A stretch of DNA of 64,000 bases from Microbacteriaceae bacterium PS02333 (GTDB taxonomy: Bacteria; Actinomycetota; Actinomycetes; Actinomycetales; Microbacteriaceae). Under the pieces are notes generated by a model. The model did no database searches and was not told the DNA's origin. It was given only the letters and a program-made list of their open reading frames with translations. Where the stretch lies: assembly GCA_029959665.1 (NCBI GenBank), contig JASCOI010000002.1:35765-99764 (forward strand), written 5' to 3'. Numbering within the stretch: the first letter of the stretch is position 1; every line of letters begins with the position of its first letter. Positions 41,329 to 49,320 of this stretch are shown piece after piece. Position numbers and translations under genes: made by a program.

Positions 41329-43043
41329 GAGTCCTCCTGCGGGTTCCGGTGGATGCTGACGCCGGGGACCGCGTCGAGCAGCCCCTGCGTGTACGGGTCG
41401 CGCGGGGAGCGGAAGACCTGGTCGGCCGGCCCCTCCTCGACGACACGACCGTCGCGCAGCACGAGCACGCGGTCGCTGACGTGGTGGATCACCCCGAGGT
41501 CGTGGGAGATGAAGAGCGCGGCGGTGCCGTACTCCTGGCGGATGTCCGCGAGGAGGTCGAGCACCTGCGCCTGGACGGAGACGTCGAGGGCGCTGACGGC
41601 CTCGTCGAGGACGAGCACGTCGGGGTCGGTGGCGAGCGCCCGGGCGATGGCCACGCGCTGCCGCTGCCCGCCGGACAGCGTCGAGGGGTGCCGGCGGGCG
41701 ATCCCCACGTCGAGCCCCACGCCCGTGAGCAGTTCCGCCACGCGCGCCTGGTCCCGATCGCCGCGACGAGACCCGGGTCGATCGCCTCGAGCAGCGCGGG
41801 CGCCGGTCAGCGCGGAGCGGATGAGCTCGCCGACCGTGCGGCGGGGGTCGAACGAGGACAGCGGGTCCTGCGACACCGTCGCGATGCGCGGACGATCGCC
41901 GCGACGAGCCCGCTCGGACAGCGCCGACCACGGGCGCCCCTCGAACGTGACCGTCCCCGACGAAGGCGGGGTCAGCGCGAGGGCGATCGCCGCGGTCGTG
42001 GACTTCCCGGAGCCGGACTCCCCCACGATGCCGAGCGTCTCGCCCGCGCGGAGCTCGAACGACACGTCGTCGACCACGGTCCGCACGACCCGGTCGGGCC
42101 CTCGGTACCGCTTGGTCACGTGGGACACCGACAGCACGACGGAGCCGGCCACGGGCACCGGACGCGATGCCGGCCGCGGTGCGAGGGTCGCACGGGGAGC
42201 GTCCGACAGCCGGGCTCCCGGTGCGTGTGCGGACGGGATCGCCGCGAGCAGCCGCTTCGTGTACGGGTGCTGCGGGTCGCCGAGCACGGCGCCGACGGGC
42301 CCCTGCTCGACGACGACCCCGTGCTGCATCACCACGACGTCGTCCGCGAGCTGCTCGACGACGCCGAGGTCGTGGCTGATGAGCACGAGCCCGGTCCCGC
42401 CGGCACGGAGCTCGTCGAGGAGCGCCAGGATCTGCGCCTGCACGGTGGTGTCGAGCGCGGTCGTCGGCTCGTCGGCGATGAGCACCGCCGGGTCGAGTGC
42501 GATCGCGGCGGCGATGAGCGCACGCTGCCGGAGCCCGCCGGACAACTCCGACGGCAGCTGACGGGCGCGCAGCGACGGCGAGGGGATCCCGACGCGCTCG
42601 AGCAGCGAGAGCACCTGCCGCTCGCGCTCGGCCCGCGGTCCGACCCCGTGCACACGGAGCGCGTCGGCGACGGACGCACCGACCTTGCGGAGCGGGTCGA
42701 GGGAGACCAGTGCGTCCTGCAGCACGTAGCCGACCTGCTTCCCGCGGACCTTCCGCCACGCGCCGTCGGACAGGTCCCGGAGGTCCTGGCCACCGAGCGA
42801 CAGGGCCGAGGCCGTGGTCGTCGCAGTGGTCCCGTTCAGCCCGAGCAACGACCGGGCGGTGACGCTCTTGCCGGAGCCGGACTCGCCGACGATCGCCACG
42901 CAACGGCCGGCCTCGAGCGTGAACGAGACGTCCTGCACGACGGTGCGGTCGCCGAAGGCGACGGACAGGTTCCGGACGTCGACGACCGGCGCTGAGCCCT
43001 GGACGACTGACGTGGCGGAGGTGAGCGAGTCTGCGGTGGTCAT
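41325..43043 (-). CDS. ABC importer ATPase, two fused nucleotide-binding domains (DppDF-type)
   Basis: ATG 43043 gives 572 residues, starting 4 bases inside the end of the DppC-like gene. Domain 1 (about 20-265) has Walker A GESGSGKS (53-60), a signature ELSGGLRQRALIAAAIALDP, Walker B VLIADEPTTALD and switch His in LVLISHDLGVVEQ. Domain 2 (about 300-560) has GESGSGKS, LSGGQRQRVAIARALATDPD, VLVLDEAVSALDVS and ISHDLGVIHH. Each is followed by the YTKRLLAAIP/YTQGLLDAVP oligopeptide-type tail. It powers the importer formed by the two permeases and the lipoprotein upstream. Confidence 0.94.
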   Translation of the reverse strand: MTTADSLTSATSVVQGSAPVVDVRNLSVAFGDRTVVQDVSFTLEAGRCVAIVGESGSGKSVTARSLLGLNGTTATTTASALSLGGQDLRDLSDGAWRKVRGKQVGYVLQDALVSLDPLRKVGASVADALRVHGVGPRAERERQVLSLLERVGIPSPSLRARQLPSELSGGLRQRALIAAAIALDPAVLIADEPTTALDTTVQAQILALLDELRAGGTGLVLISHDLGVVEQLADDVVVMQHGVVVEQGPVGAVLGDPQHPYTKRLLAAIPSAHAPGARLSDAPRATLAPRPASRPVPVAGSVVLSVSHVTKRYRGPDRVVRTVVDDVSFELRAGETLGIVGESGSGKSTTAAIALALTPPSSGTVTFEGRPWSALSERARRGDRPRIATVSQDPLSSFDPRRTVGELIRSALTGARAARGDRPGSRRGDRDQARVAELLTGVGLDVGIARRHPSTLSGGQRQRVAIARALATDPDVLVLDEAVSALDVSVQAQVLDLLADIRQEYGTAALFISHDLGVIHHVSDRVLVLRDGRVVEEGPADQVFRSPRDPYTQGLLDAVPGVSIHRNPQEDS

Positions 43044-43948
43044 CGGGGGCCTCCAGGCTGGGTCAGGGTCTGCACGGCGCGACCGACGGCGGTCAGCGAC
43101 AGGGCGAGCAGCACGATCACGACACCGGGCCAGAAGTCGAGCCACCACGCCTGCTGCAGGTAGTTGCGGCCGGCGTTGAGCATCGCGCCCCACTCCGGCG
43201 CCGGGGGCTGCACGCCCATGCCGAGGAACCCGAGCGCCGACGCCCAGACGATCGCCTGCCCGATGCCGAGCGTGACCAGGACGGTGAGCGGCCGGAACGC
43301 GTTCGGCAGCAGCGTGCGGAACAGCACGTGCGCCGAGGAGTGCCCGAGTGCCCGCTCCGCCTGCACGTACGGCGCACCACGGACGGCGAGCACCTGCCCA
43401 CGGACCATCCGTGCGTACCCGGGGACGGTCGCGATGCCGACGGCGAGGATCTGCGTCCCCGCGCTCGACCCGAACACGGCGATCAGGATGAGCGCGAGGA
43501 GGATGCCCGGGAACGCGTAGAGCACCTCGATCACGCGGGTCACGACGGCGTCGACGGCACGGCCGCCGAGGCCGCCGAGGACCCCGAGCAGCACGGCCCC
43601 CGCGAGTCCGAGCGCGGTCGCCCCGACGCCGATCAGGACCGACTGGCCGGCGCCGTGCACGACGCGCGAGTAGACGTCGCGGCCGGACTGGTCGGTGCCG
43701 AACACGTGCTGCGCGCTGGGTGCGTCGAAGCTCTTGCCGAGGTCGATGGCGAGCGGGTCCTGCGGCGCGAGCAGGGACGGCCAGAGGGCCGCCACCGCGA
43801 CGAGCGCGATGAACGCTGCGGCCACCCAGAACGAGACGCGGCGCAACGGGTGGGAGGCTCGGCGCACCGTGGTCGCGCCGGTGGCGGTCGGGACCGGTGC
43901 CGGCCCCAGGGCCGTCGGTTCGCTGGGTGCGATCGTTGCGGTGGTCAT
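43040..43948 (-). CDS. Peptide/opine/nickel-type ABC permease (DppC-like)
   Basis: ATG 43948 overlaps the DppB-like stop; 302 residues with six membrane helices. SAQHVFGTDQSGRDVYSRVV is the DppC N-terminal motif. VYSRVVHGAGQSVLIGVGAT follows. The EAA-type coupling loop is YVQAERALGHSSAHVLFRTL then LPNAFRPLTVLVTLGIGQAI, and the end GFLGMGVQPPAPEWGAMLNA is typical of DppC/NikC permeases. It forms the membrane channel with the partner permease. Confidence 0.94.
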   Translation of the reverse strand: MTTATIAPSEPTALGPAPVPTATGATTVRRASHPLRRVSFWVAAAFIALVAVAALWPSLLAPQDPLAIDLGKSFDAPSAQHVFGTDQSGRDVYSRVVHGAGQSVLIGVGATALGLAGAVLLGVLGGLGGRAVDAVVTRVIEVLYAFPGILLALILIAVFGSSAGTQILAVGIATVPGYARMVRGQVLAVRGAPYVQAERALGHSSAHVLFRTLLPNAFRPLTVLVTLGIGQAIVWASALGFLGMGVQPPAPEWGAMLNAGRNYLQQAWWLDFWPGVVIVLLALSLTAVGRAVQTLTQPGGPR

Positions 43949-44883
43949 GCTGCGGCTCCGCTCGTTCGGCGCAGTCGTGGGTCGATGACGACGTACGCGA
44001 TGTCGGTGAGGATGTTCGCCACGACGTAGACGAGTGCCACGACGAAGGTGATGCCGATCACGAGCGGCAGGTCCTGCGCGCTCACGGCCGTGACCAGGAC
44101 CTGCCCGATGCCCTGGCGGGCGAAGACGACCTCGGCGATGACGGCGCCGGAGACGAGCGAGCCGAGGCCCCAGCCGGACAGCGTCACCCCGGGGAGCGCC
44201 GCGTGCCGGAGCACGTACTTCCCGCGGATGGCGTGCTCGGAGAGGCCCCGACTGCGGGCGGAGAGGACGAACGGCTGCTGCTGCTTGTCCTCGAACTCGT
44301 CGCGGGTGACCTGCCCGAGGAACCCGGCGAGCGGGATGGCCAGCGTCAGGGCGGGCAGGACGATGCCGAGCGGACCGGAGCCGATCACCGGGAACCAGTG
44401 CAGCTGCACGGCGAACACGAGGAGCAGTACGAGGCCGAGCCAGAACTGCGGGAGCCCGGCGGCGACGGTCTCGACGACCGAGCCGAGGCGTCCGACGATG
44501 CCGGGGCGACCGGCGGTGAGGAGCGTCGACGCGATCGAGAGCAGCCACGCGATGACGAGCGCGGACACCGTCAGCGCCAAGGTCGGGCCGATCTGCCCCG
44601 CGATGACGCTCGTGACGGACTGCTTCAGCGTGTAGGACTCCCCGAAGTCGAGTCGGAACAGCCCGCCGAGGAAGTCGCCGTACTGCGCGATGAGCGGCCG
44701 GTCGAAGCCGTACTGCTCGGTGACCGCGGCGACCGCCTCCTTCGTGGGGTGTGCAGCGGCGCCGCCGAGGATCGCGACCGCGGGGTCGCCCGGCACGGCG
44801 TGCTCGAGGAAGAACACGATCGTGCCGACGGCGAGGAGCAGGACCACCGCCTCCACGATGCGTCGTGTGACTCGGATGACCAT
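43945..44883 (-). CDS. Peptide/opine/nickel-type ABC permease (DppB-like)
   Basis: ATG 44883 overlaps the binding-protein stop by one base (TGATG), giving 312 residues with six membrane helices. The N-terminus RIVEAVVLLLAVGTIVFFLE, then HAVPGDPAVAILGG, is standard for DppB/NikB. The long outer loop contains EQYGFDRPLIAQYGDFLGGL and LDFGESYTLKQSV, and the coupling loop reads FVLSARSRGLSEHAIRGKYV then LRHAALPGVTLSGWGLGSLV. The protein ends with YVVIDPRLRR. Second gene of the operon. Confidence 0.94.
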   Translation of the reverse strand: MVIRVTRRIVEAVVLLLAVGTIVFFLEHAVPGDPAVAILGGAAAHPTKEAVAAVTEQYGFDRPLIAQYGDFLGGLFRLDFGESYTLKQSVTSVIAGQIGPTLALTVSALVIAWLLSIASTLLTAGRPGIVGRLGSVVETVAAGLPQFWLGLVLLLVFAVQLHWFPVIGSGPLGIVLPALTLAIPLAGFLGQVTRDEFEDKQQQPFVLSARSRGLSEHAIRGKYVLRHAALPGVTLSGWGLGSLVSGAVIAEVVFARQGIGQVLVTAVSAQDLPLVIGITFVVALVYVVANILTDIAYVVIDPRLRRTSGAAA

Positions 44884-46565
44884 CACTTGCCTCCGTCGAT
44901 CAGGTAGGCGTCGGAGAGGACGGGTTCGCCCTCGCTGGGTTCGATCCACACGCCGCCGACGCGGTCGGAGATGCCGAGGCGGGTCTGGATCGGGTAGAGC
45001 GGCAGCGTCCAGGCCTCCGACGACAGCCGCTTCTGGGCCGCCGAGTAGTACCTCGCCTGCTCGGCCGGGTCGGTCGTCGCCGTGCCCGCGATGAGCAGCC
45101 GGTCGAGCTCGTCGTCGTACGCGAACGCCGAGTTCTGGCCGTTGTCGACGTCGTAGGTCGCCTTCGAGTACTTGATGTACATCACGTGCGGCGTCGGGCT
45201 GTTCCAGTAGTTCCCGAGCAGGTCGTACGCCTTCGGGTTGCCCCACACCGCGTTCATCGAGGACGAGTCCAGCGCCTGCAGCACGACCTTGACCCCGACG
45301 CGCTTCTCCATCGCCTGGATGTCCTGCAGGATCGTGACGTCGGCCGGTGGGGTCTCCGCGGAGTCGGCGTTGTACGGCAGCTTCACGGTCAGCGTCTCGC
45401 CGTCCTTGGTCCGGTAGCCGTCCGCGTCGCGTCCGGTCCAGCCGGCCTCGTCGAGGAGCCGCTTCGCCTCGGCCGGGTCGTACGGGAAGGGCTCGTGGTA
45501 GGCCGCGTCGTAGTGCGGCGTCCCCGAGGAGACGTTGTTGCCCTCGTACGGGAACACCCCGTTGTAGGCGCTCTCCACGGCTTCCTTCGCGTCCGAGGCG
45601 TGCACGAACGCCTTCCGGACCCGGATGTCGCTGAAGACGGTGCTCTTCGTGTTGATGTCGAGGCTGAACGGCGCTCCCGAGTGCACGAACGACTGCAGCT
45701 CGATCGAGGGGTCCGACTTCGCCAGACCCTCGCTCTCCGGCGGGACGTTGAAGATGACGTCCGCTTCACCCGAGCTGAGCGCGCCGTACCGCGTGGTGTT
45801 GTCCTTGAGGAACTTCCACGTGATGCCGTCGAGGTAGGCGGGACCCTGGTGCTTCGCATCGGCCGGGGCGCTGTTGTACGCGTCGTTCCGGACGAGCTCG
45901 ACGTCCCGCTCGTGGTTCCACGCCACGACCTTGAACGGCCCCGTGCCGACCGGCGACTCGCAGTTCGCGGCGAGCCCCCGCGCCATGGCCTGCGGCGACT
46001 CCATGCCGAAGAACGCCTGCGACAGTGCGGCGAGGAGCGGCGAGTACGGCCGCTTCAGGGTGATCCGCACGACGTGGTCGCTGATCGCGGTGGCCTTGTC
46101 GAAGTACCCGGTCAGGTAGAGCAGGTCGGTGGAGGACTGCGTCGCCGGGTCGAGGATCTGCGTGAAGTTGTCCACGACTGCCTGGGCGTCGAACGGGGTG
46201 CCGTCGGTGAACTCCACGCCCTCCTTCAGCGTGAAGTCGTACTGCGTGCCGTCGTCCGAGATCGTCCAGCTCGACGCGAGCCATGGCTTGACCGAGCCGT
46301 CCTGCTGCAGCGACACGAGCGAGTCCAGGTACTGCCGGGCGATGTACGTCTGCGGCATGTCCCCGGAGTTGTGGGGGTCGAGGCACGTCGGCTCACGGTC
46401 CGTCGCGTAGACGAGGTTCCCGCCGCGCACCGGCCCGGTGTCGCGGGTCGCCGAGGCAGCGCCGGCGGAGCAGCCGGCGAGGAGCACCACGGTCGCGGCG
46501 GCAGCGGCGAGCGCCGCGGTCACGCGGCGGTGGAACACGCGCCGGGCAGTGTCGGATCGGGTCAT
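44883..46565 (-). CDS. ABC-transporter substrate-binding lipoprotein (family 5, peptide/opine type)
   Basis: ATG 46565 gives 560 residues with a lipoprotein signal (TAALAAAAATVVLLAGCSAG). The mature domain is SBP_bac_5: GGNLVYATDREPTCLDPHNS, YIARQYLDSLVSLQQDGSVK, PWLASSWTISDDGTQYDFTL, then FTDGTPFDAQAVVDNF and FGMESPQAMARG. VRKAFVHASDAKEAVESAYN lies in the middle. It is the first gene of the five-gene operon 46565 to 40117. The promoter region contains repeated GTCACGG-type elements (46662-46717). The ligand cannot be read; the SfnB-like terminal gene points to an organosulfur or similar small compound rather than a peptide. Confidence 0.94.
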   Translation of the reverse strand: MTRSDTARRVFHRRVTAALAAAAATVVLLAGCSAGAASATRDTGPVRGGNLVYATDREPTCLDPHNSGDMPQTYIARQYLDSLVSLQQDGSVKPWLASSWTISDDGTQYDFTLKEGVEFTDGTPFDAQAVVDNFTQILDPATQSSTDLLYLTGYFDKATAISDHVVRITLKRPYSPLLAALSQAFFGMESPQAMARGLAANCESPVGTGPFKVVAWNHERDVELVRNDAYNSAPADAKHQGPAYLDGITWKFLKDNTTRYGALSSGEADVIFNVPPESEGLAKSDPSIELQSFVHSGAPFSLDINTKSTVFSDIRVRKAFVHASDAKEAVESAYNGVFPYEGNNVSSGTPHYDAAYHEPFPYDPAEAKRLLDEAGWTGRDADGYRTKDGETLTVKLPYNADSAETPPADVTILQDIQAMEKRVGVKVVLQALDSSSMNAVWGNPKAYDLLGNYWNSPTPHVMYIKYSKATYDVDNGQNSAFAYDDELDRLLIAGTATTDPAEQARYYSAAQKRLSSEAWTLPLYPIQTRLGISDRVGGVWIEPSEGEPVLSDAYLIDGGK

Positions 46566-46600
46566 GTCGAGGACCGTAGGCAGCCCGGCGGGGTCGGGTC

Positions 46601-46702
46601 GAGCCTCCCGTCTTCCGTCGCAACGGACCGTCACACGGCGTCGCGGACCGCAGAAGGGCGTGTCACGGAACGTCACGTCCGCGCGGACCGAACGGGAGGC
46701 TC
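46601..46702. repeat. Split GGAGGCTC-type half units flanking the ABC operon promoter region
   Basis: GAGCCTCCCG (46601-46610) and CGGGAGGCTC (46693-46702) are perfect inverted halves of the repeat family, but 82 bp apart instead of adjacent. The space between carries GTCAC-rich sequence. This may be a repeat copy opened by insertion of regulatory DNA, or two independent half units. Confidence 0.5.
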
Positions 46703-46717
46703 GTCACGGTTCGTCAC
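46662..46717. promoter_or_regulatory. Repeated GTCACGG-N2-CGTCAC motifs in the ABC operon/aldo-keto reductase intergenic region
   Basis: GTCACGGAACGTCAC (46662-46676) and GTCACGGTTCGTCAC (46703-46717) differ only in the central two bases and start 41 bp apart, about four helical turns. More GTCAC units lie at about 46630 and 46721. The region separates the divergent binding-protein gene and the aldo/keto reductase gene, so this is a candidate array for a transcription factor. Confidence 0.5.
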
Positions 46718-46758
46718 CCGCGTCACGTCGAGACGTGGTCGCCCATATCGTGTCGGCC

Positions 46759-47799
46759 ATGGAGCAGCGGACCATGGGGCGGACTGGTGCGCCCGTCAGC
46801 GCGCTGACGCTCGGCACGCGGGCCATCGCGGGCGTCGCGGAGCGGGACGTGGACGGTGCGGTGGACCTCGTTCTGGAGGCCCTCGGCCGTGGCGTCACCG
46901 CGATCGACGTGTCGGACGCGCACGGATCCGGGCTCGCGGAGTCCGTCGTCGGCGCCGCGCTCGCCGGACGCCGCGACGACGTCTTCGTGTCGGTGCGGTT
47001 CGGCGACCCCGTCGACGAGGACCCCGCGCACCGGGGATCCGGCCGGCGGTGGATGTTCCGCGCGGTCGAGCGGAGCCTCGAACGGCTCGGCACCGACGTC
47101 ATCGACCTGTACCAGCCCGCGCGGCCCGACCCGGCGACGTCCCTCGACGAGACCCTCGACGCGCTCGCCGACCTCGTCGCGCAGGGCAAGATCCGCAGCT
47201 TCGGCATCCCCGGGTTCCCCGCCGAGGAACTCGTCGAGGCGCAGTGGCTCCGCTCCGGCGCGAAGAGTGCGACCGCGACGCACGTGCCCTACTCGATCCT
47301 GACCAGGACGGCCGAGCGCACCGTGTTCCCCGTCGCCAGGCGCTTCGGGCTCGGGGTGCTCGCGGGGGCGCCGCTCGCCGGCGGGTGGCTCGCCGGCGCC
47401 TACCGGGACGGCACCGTGCAACCCCGGTCCCCGCACGCCGTCGAGCAGCCGGACATGTACGACATCGGGTCGCCGCGGAACCGGCGGAAGCTCGCGGTCG
47501 CCGATCGGCTCGGGAGGCTGGCGGACGAGGCCGGGTTGACGCTCCTCGAGCTGTCGATCGGGTTCGCGCTGACGCACCCGGACGTGGCCTCGGTGGTGGT
47601 CGGGCCGCGGACCGTGTCACACGTGGACGCGTACGCGCAGGCGGCCGAGGTCGTGCTCGACGACGACGTGCTCGACGCGGTGGACGCCATCGTGCCGCCG
47701 GGGACGCACGTGCTCGAGCGGGACACGGGGTTCCCGCTGCCGGCGCTCACGCGCGAGCGACTCCGTGGCCGCGTGGTCGCGCGGTCGATTCGCGCGTAG
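46759..47799 (+). CDS. Aldo/keto reductase-fold protein with a degenerate catalytic tetrad
   Basis: ATG 46759 gives 346 residues. The TIM-barrel plan is clear: TMGRTGAPVSALTLGTRAIA at the start, RAVERSLERLGTDVIDLYQP, GKIRSFGIPGFPAEELVEAQ, then FGLGVLAGAPLAGGWLAGAY and LSIGFALTHPDVASVVVGPR. Comparing with the family tetrad Asp-Tyr-Lys-His, Asp50 is kept (TAIDVSDAHGSG), but Tyr is His55, Lys is Arg80 (VFVSVRFG) and His is Ala121 (YQPARPDP). It is therefore probably not a normal ketone reductase and may bind ligands or do altered chemistry. It is divergent from the ABC importer operon. Its last codons are part of a repeated 16-bp sequence. Confidence 0.8.
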   Translation: MEQRTMGRTGAPVSALTLGTRAIAGVAERDVDGAVDLVLEALGRGVTAIDVSDAHGSGLAESVVGAALAGRRDDVFVSVRFGDPVDEDPAHRGSGRRWMFRAVERSLERLGTDVIDLYQPARPDPATSLDETLDALADLVAQGKIRSFGIPGFPAEELVEAQWLRSGAKSATATHVPYSILTRTAERTVFPVARRFGLGVLAGAPLAGGWLAGAYRDGTVQPRSPHAVEQPDMYDIGSPRNRRKLAVADRLGRLADEAGLTLLELSIGFALTHPDVASVVVGPRTVSHVDAYAQAAEVVLDDDVLDAVDAIVPPGTHVLERDTGFPLPALTRERLRGRVVARSIRA

Positions 47800-47923
47800 G
47801 GGTTCGGTCGGTCGAATCGCGCGTAGGGGCCGGTCGTTCGGTCTTTCGGTCGGTCGAATCGCGCGTAGGGGGTCGAATCGCGCGTAGGTGGCCACTTTTC
47901 CGGACCTCCTACGCGCGATTCGA
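47785..47923. repeat. Five copies of a 16-bp sequence TCGAATCGCGCGTAGG, the last inverted
   Basis: Copies at 47785-47800 (one base different, includes the stop codon of the aldo/keto reductase), 47812-47827, 47854-47869, 47873-47888, and inverted CCTACGCGCGATTCGA at 47908-47923. The fourth and fifth form a 16-bp perfect stem with a 19-base loop, a likely terminator. Spacing is irregular (11, 26, 3 and 19 bp). Confidence 0.9.
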
Positions 47924-47963
47924 CTTCCCATCGCGGGCGTTGTGGGCAGGAACGCCCACCGGG

Positions 47964-48131
47964 TCAGCGGTAGGCGACGGTCGACAGTGCGGCATGCGCC
48001 ACCATGACCGGCAGTGCTGCTGCGTGCGGCAGTCGCGCGGCGGCACGCTCGAGTCCGCCGAGGACCGCGTCGAGCGGCATCCGTGCAGCGGGGATGGCGG
48101 CAGGTCGGGTGGTCGCGGCGACTGCGGTCAT
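47964..48131 (-). CDS. Small Ala-rich protein, 55 residues
   Basis: ATG 48131 has GAGGAG seven bases upstream and a near-consensus promoter further up, which is the main support for this gene. The product is short and Ala/Leu/Val-rich (TRPAAIPAARMPLDAVLGGL, then LPVMVAHAALSTVAYR) and could form one or two amphipathic or membrane helices. I do not recognise the family. The frame extends upstream to 48197, but that part would precede the ribosome site. It is convergent with the aldo/keto reductase gene. Confidence 0.5.
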   Translation of the reverse strand: MTAVAATTRPAAIPAARMPLDAVLGGLERAAARLPHAAALPVMVAHAALSTVAYR

Positions 48132-48178
48132 GGTGTGCTCCTCGTGGTGTGGACTCCCTGGCGAGTCCGAATACACAC

Positions 48179-48207
48179 AACATATTGGATACTGCATAGT
48201 CGGTCAA
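48179..48207 (-). promoter_or_regulatory. Promoter for the 55-residue ORF
   Basis: On the minus strand TTGACC (complement of 48202-48207), a 17-bp spacer and TATGTT (complement of 48179-48184) closely match a vegetative promoter. The A/T-rich spacer contains TATCCAATA-like sequence that could be a regulator site. The start point would be about 40 nt before the ATG at 48131. Confidence 0.6.
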
Positions 48208-48300
48208 GTGTTATGCGAACTCGGGGTTCCGAGCAGATTCCGAGAAGCGACAGCGTGGTCCGCGCGTGAGACTCGACGCAACGACGAGGAAGGGCCGACC

Positions 48301-48756
48301 ATGGCACGGACGACGAAGACCGAGGGCACGTTCACGGACGAGGAGCGCGCCGCGATGAAGGAGTACGCCGCCGAGAAGCGCACCGCACGGACCCGCACGG
48401 GGACCAAGGCGGAGAAGGCGGCGGCCGAGGCGCAGGCAGTCGTCGACAAGATCGCCGAGATGCCCTCGCCGGACCGGGAGCTCGCGGAACGCATCCACCG
48501 CATCGCGCTCGAGGCCGCGCCCGAGCTCGCCCCGCGCCTCTGGTACGGGATGCCCGCGTACGCCAAGGACGGCAAGGTGGTGTTCTTCTTCCAGGACGCC
48601 GCGAAGTTCACGGCCCGCTACGCGACACTCGGCTTCCAGGACCCCGCGCAGCTCGACGACGGGTCGTTCTGGCCGACGTCGTGGGCGATCACGCCGGCGT
48701 TCAGCGCTGCCGACGAGGCGACGGTGGCCGACCTGATCCGCCGAGCGGTCGCCTGA
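48301..48756 (+). CDS. DUF1801-domain protein
   Basis: ATG 48301 follows GAGGAAGGG at a suitable distance, giving 151 residues. The N-terminal 50 residues are charged and helical (EERAAMKEYAAEKRTARTRT, then KAEKAAAEAQ). The DUF1801 core follows: IHRIALEAAPELAPRLWYGM, then PAYAKDGKVVFFFQDAAKFT and ARYATLGFQDPAQLDDGSFW. This fold (YdhG-like) is widespread in actinobacteria and has no assigned biochemical role. The gene is followed by a repeat copy (48775-48806) and then soxR on the same strand. Confidence 0.85.
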   Translation: MARTTKTEGTFTDEERAAMKEYAAEKRTARTRTGTKAEKAAAEAQAVVDKIAEMPSPDRELAERIHRIALEAAPELAPRLWYGMPAYAKDGKVVFFFQDAAKFTARYATLGFQDPAQLDDGSFWPTSWAITPAFSAADEATVADLIRRAVA

Positions 48757-48774
48757 CGCGACCAGCAACGAATG

Positions 48775-48806
48775 GGAGGCTCGTGGCGGCGCTGCCACGA
48801 GCCTCC
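48775..48806. repeat. GGAGGCTC-type intergenic palindromic repeat, copy 4
   Basis: GGAGGCTCGTGGC (48775-48787) and GCCACGAGCCTCC (48794-48806) are perfect 13-bp arms with a 6-base loop. It sits between the DUF1801 gene and soxR, both on the plus strand. Confidence 0.9.
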
Positions 48807-48834
48807 TGTCCGTCAGATCCGTAGGATCTCGACC

Positions 48835-49320
48835 ATGGTCGAGATCCTGCGTCCGAAACCCACCGATCTGCTGACCATCGGCGAGGTCGTCGCGCGAACC
48901 GGGGTGGCGGCGTCGGCGCTGCACTTCTACGAACGCAAGGGCCTGATCCACCCGGAGCGGACCGACGGCGGGACCCGGCTGTACCCGCGACACATGGAAC
49001 GACGGATCGCGATCATCCAGGTGGCGAAACGGCTCGGCATCCCGCTGAGCGAGGTCGCCGAACAGTTCGCGACCCTGCCGGAGGACCGGATGCCGTCGCT
49101 CCGGGACTGGAACCGGCTGAACGAACGGTGGCGTGCACGACTCCGGGCCCGCCAGCTGGAGCTCGAACGCCTGCAGCAGGAGATGACGCAGTGCATCGGG
49201 TGCGGCTGCGTCTCGCTGAACGCCTGCCTGGTGATGAACCCGGGCGACGCGCTCGCTGCCGAGGGCCACGGCGCCCGTCGACTCCTGCCCATCGAGGACG
49301 AGGAGCCCTCAGCCCCGTAG
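48835..49320 (+). CDS. soxR: Redox-sensing MerR-family activator SoxR
   Basis: ATG 48835 gives 161 residues. The MerR DNA-binding domain is TIGEVVARTGVAASALHFYE, then RKGLIHPERTDGGTRLYPRH. A dimerisation helix follows. The [2Fe-2S] cluster ligands are Cys120, Cys123, Cys125 and Cys131 in CIGCGCVSLNAC, spacing identical to SoxR. Oxidation of the cluster by redox-cycling compounds activates target promoters with 19-20-bp spacers. In actinobacteria its targets are usually quinone reductases and monooxygenases; none is adjacent here. Its 3' end overlaps the convergent MarR gene by 12 bp. Confidence 0.94.
   Translation: MVEILRPKPTDLLTIGEVVARTGVAASALHFYERKGLIHPERTDGGTRLYPRHMERRIAIIQVAKRLGIPLSEVAEQFATLPEDRMPSLRDWNRLNERWRARLRARQLELERLQQEMTQCIGCGCVSLNACLVMNPGDALAAEGHGARRLLPIEDEEPSAP

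Noticed and set aside
47785..47923. CRISPR array
   Set aside because: The repeats are only 16 bp, spacers vary from 3 to 26 bp, one copy is inverted, the first copy is coding, and no cas gene is present.
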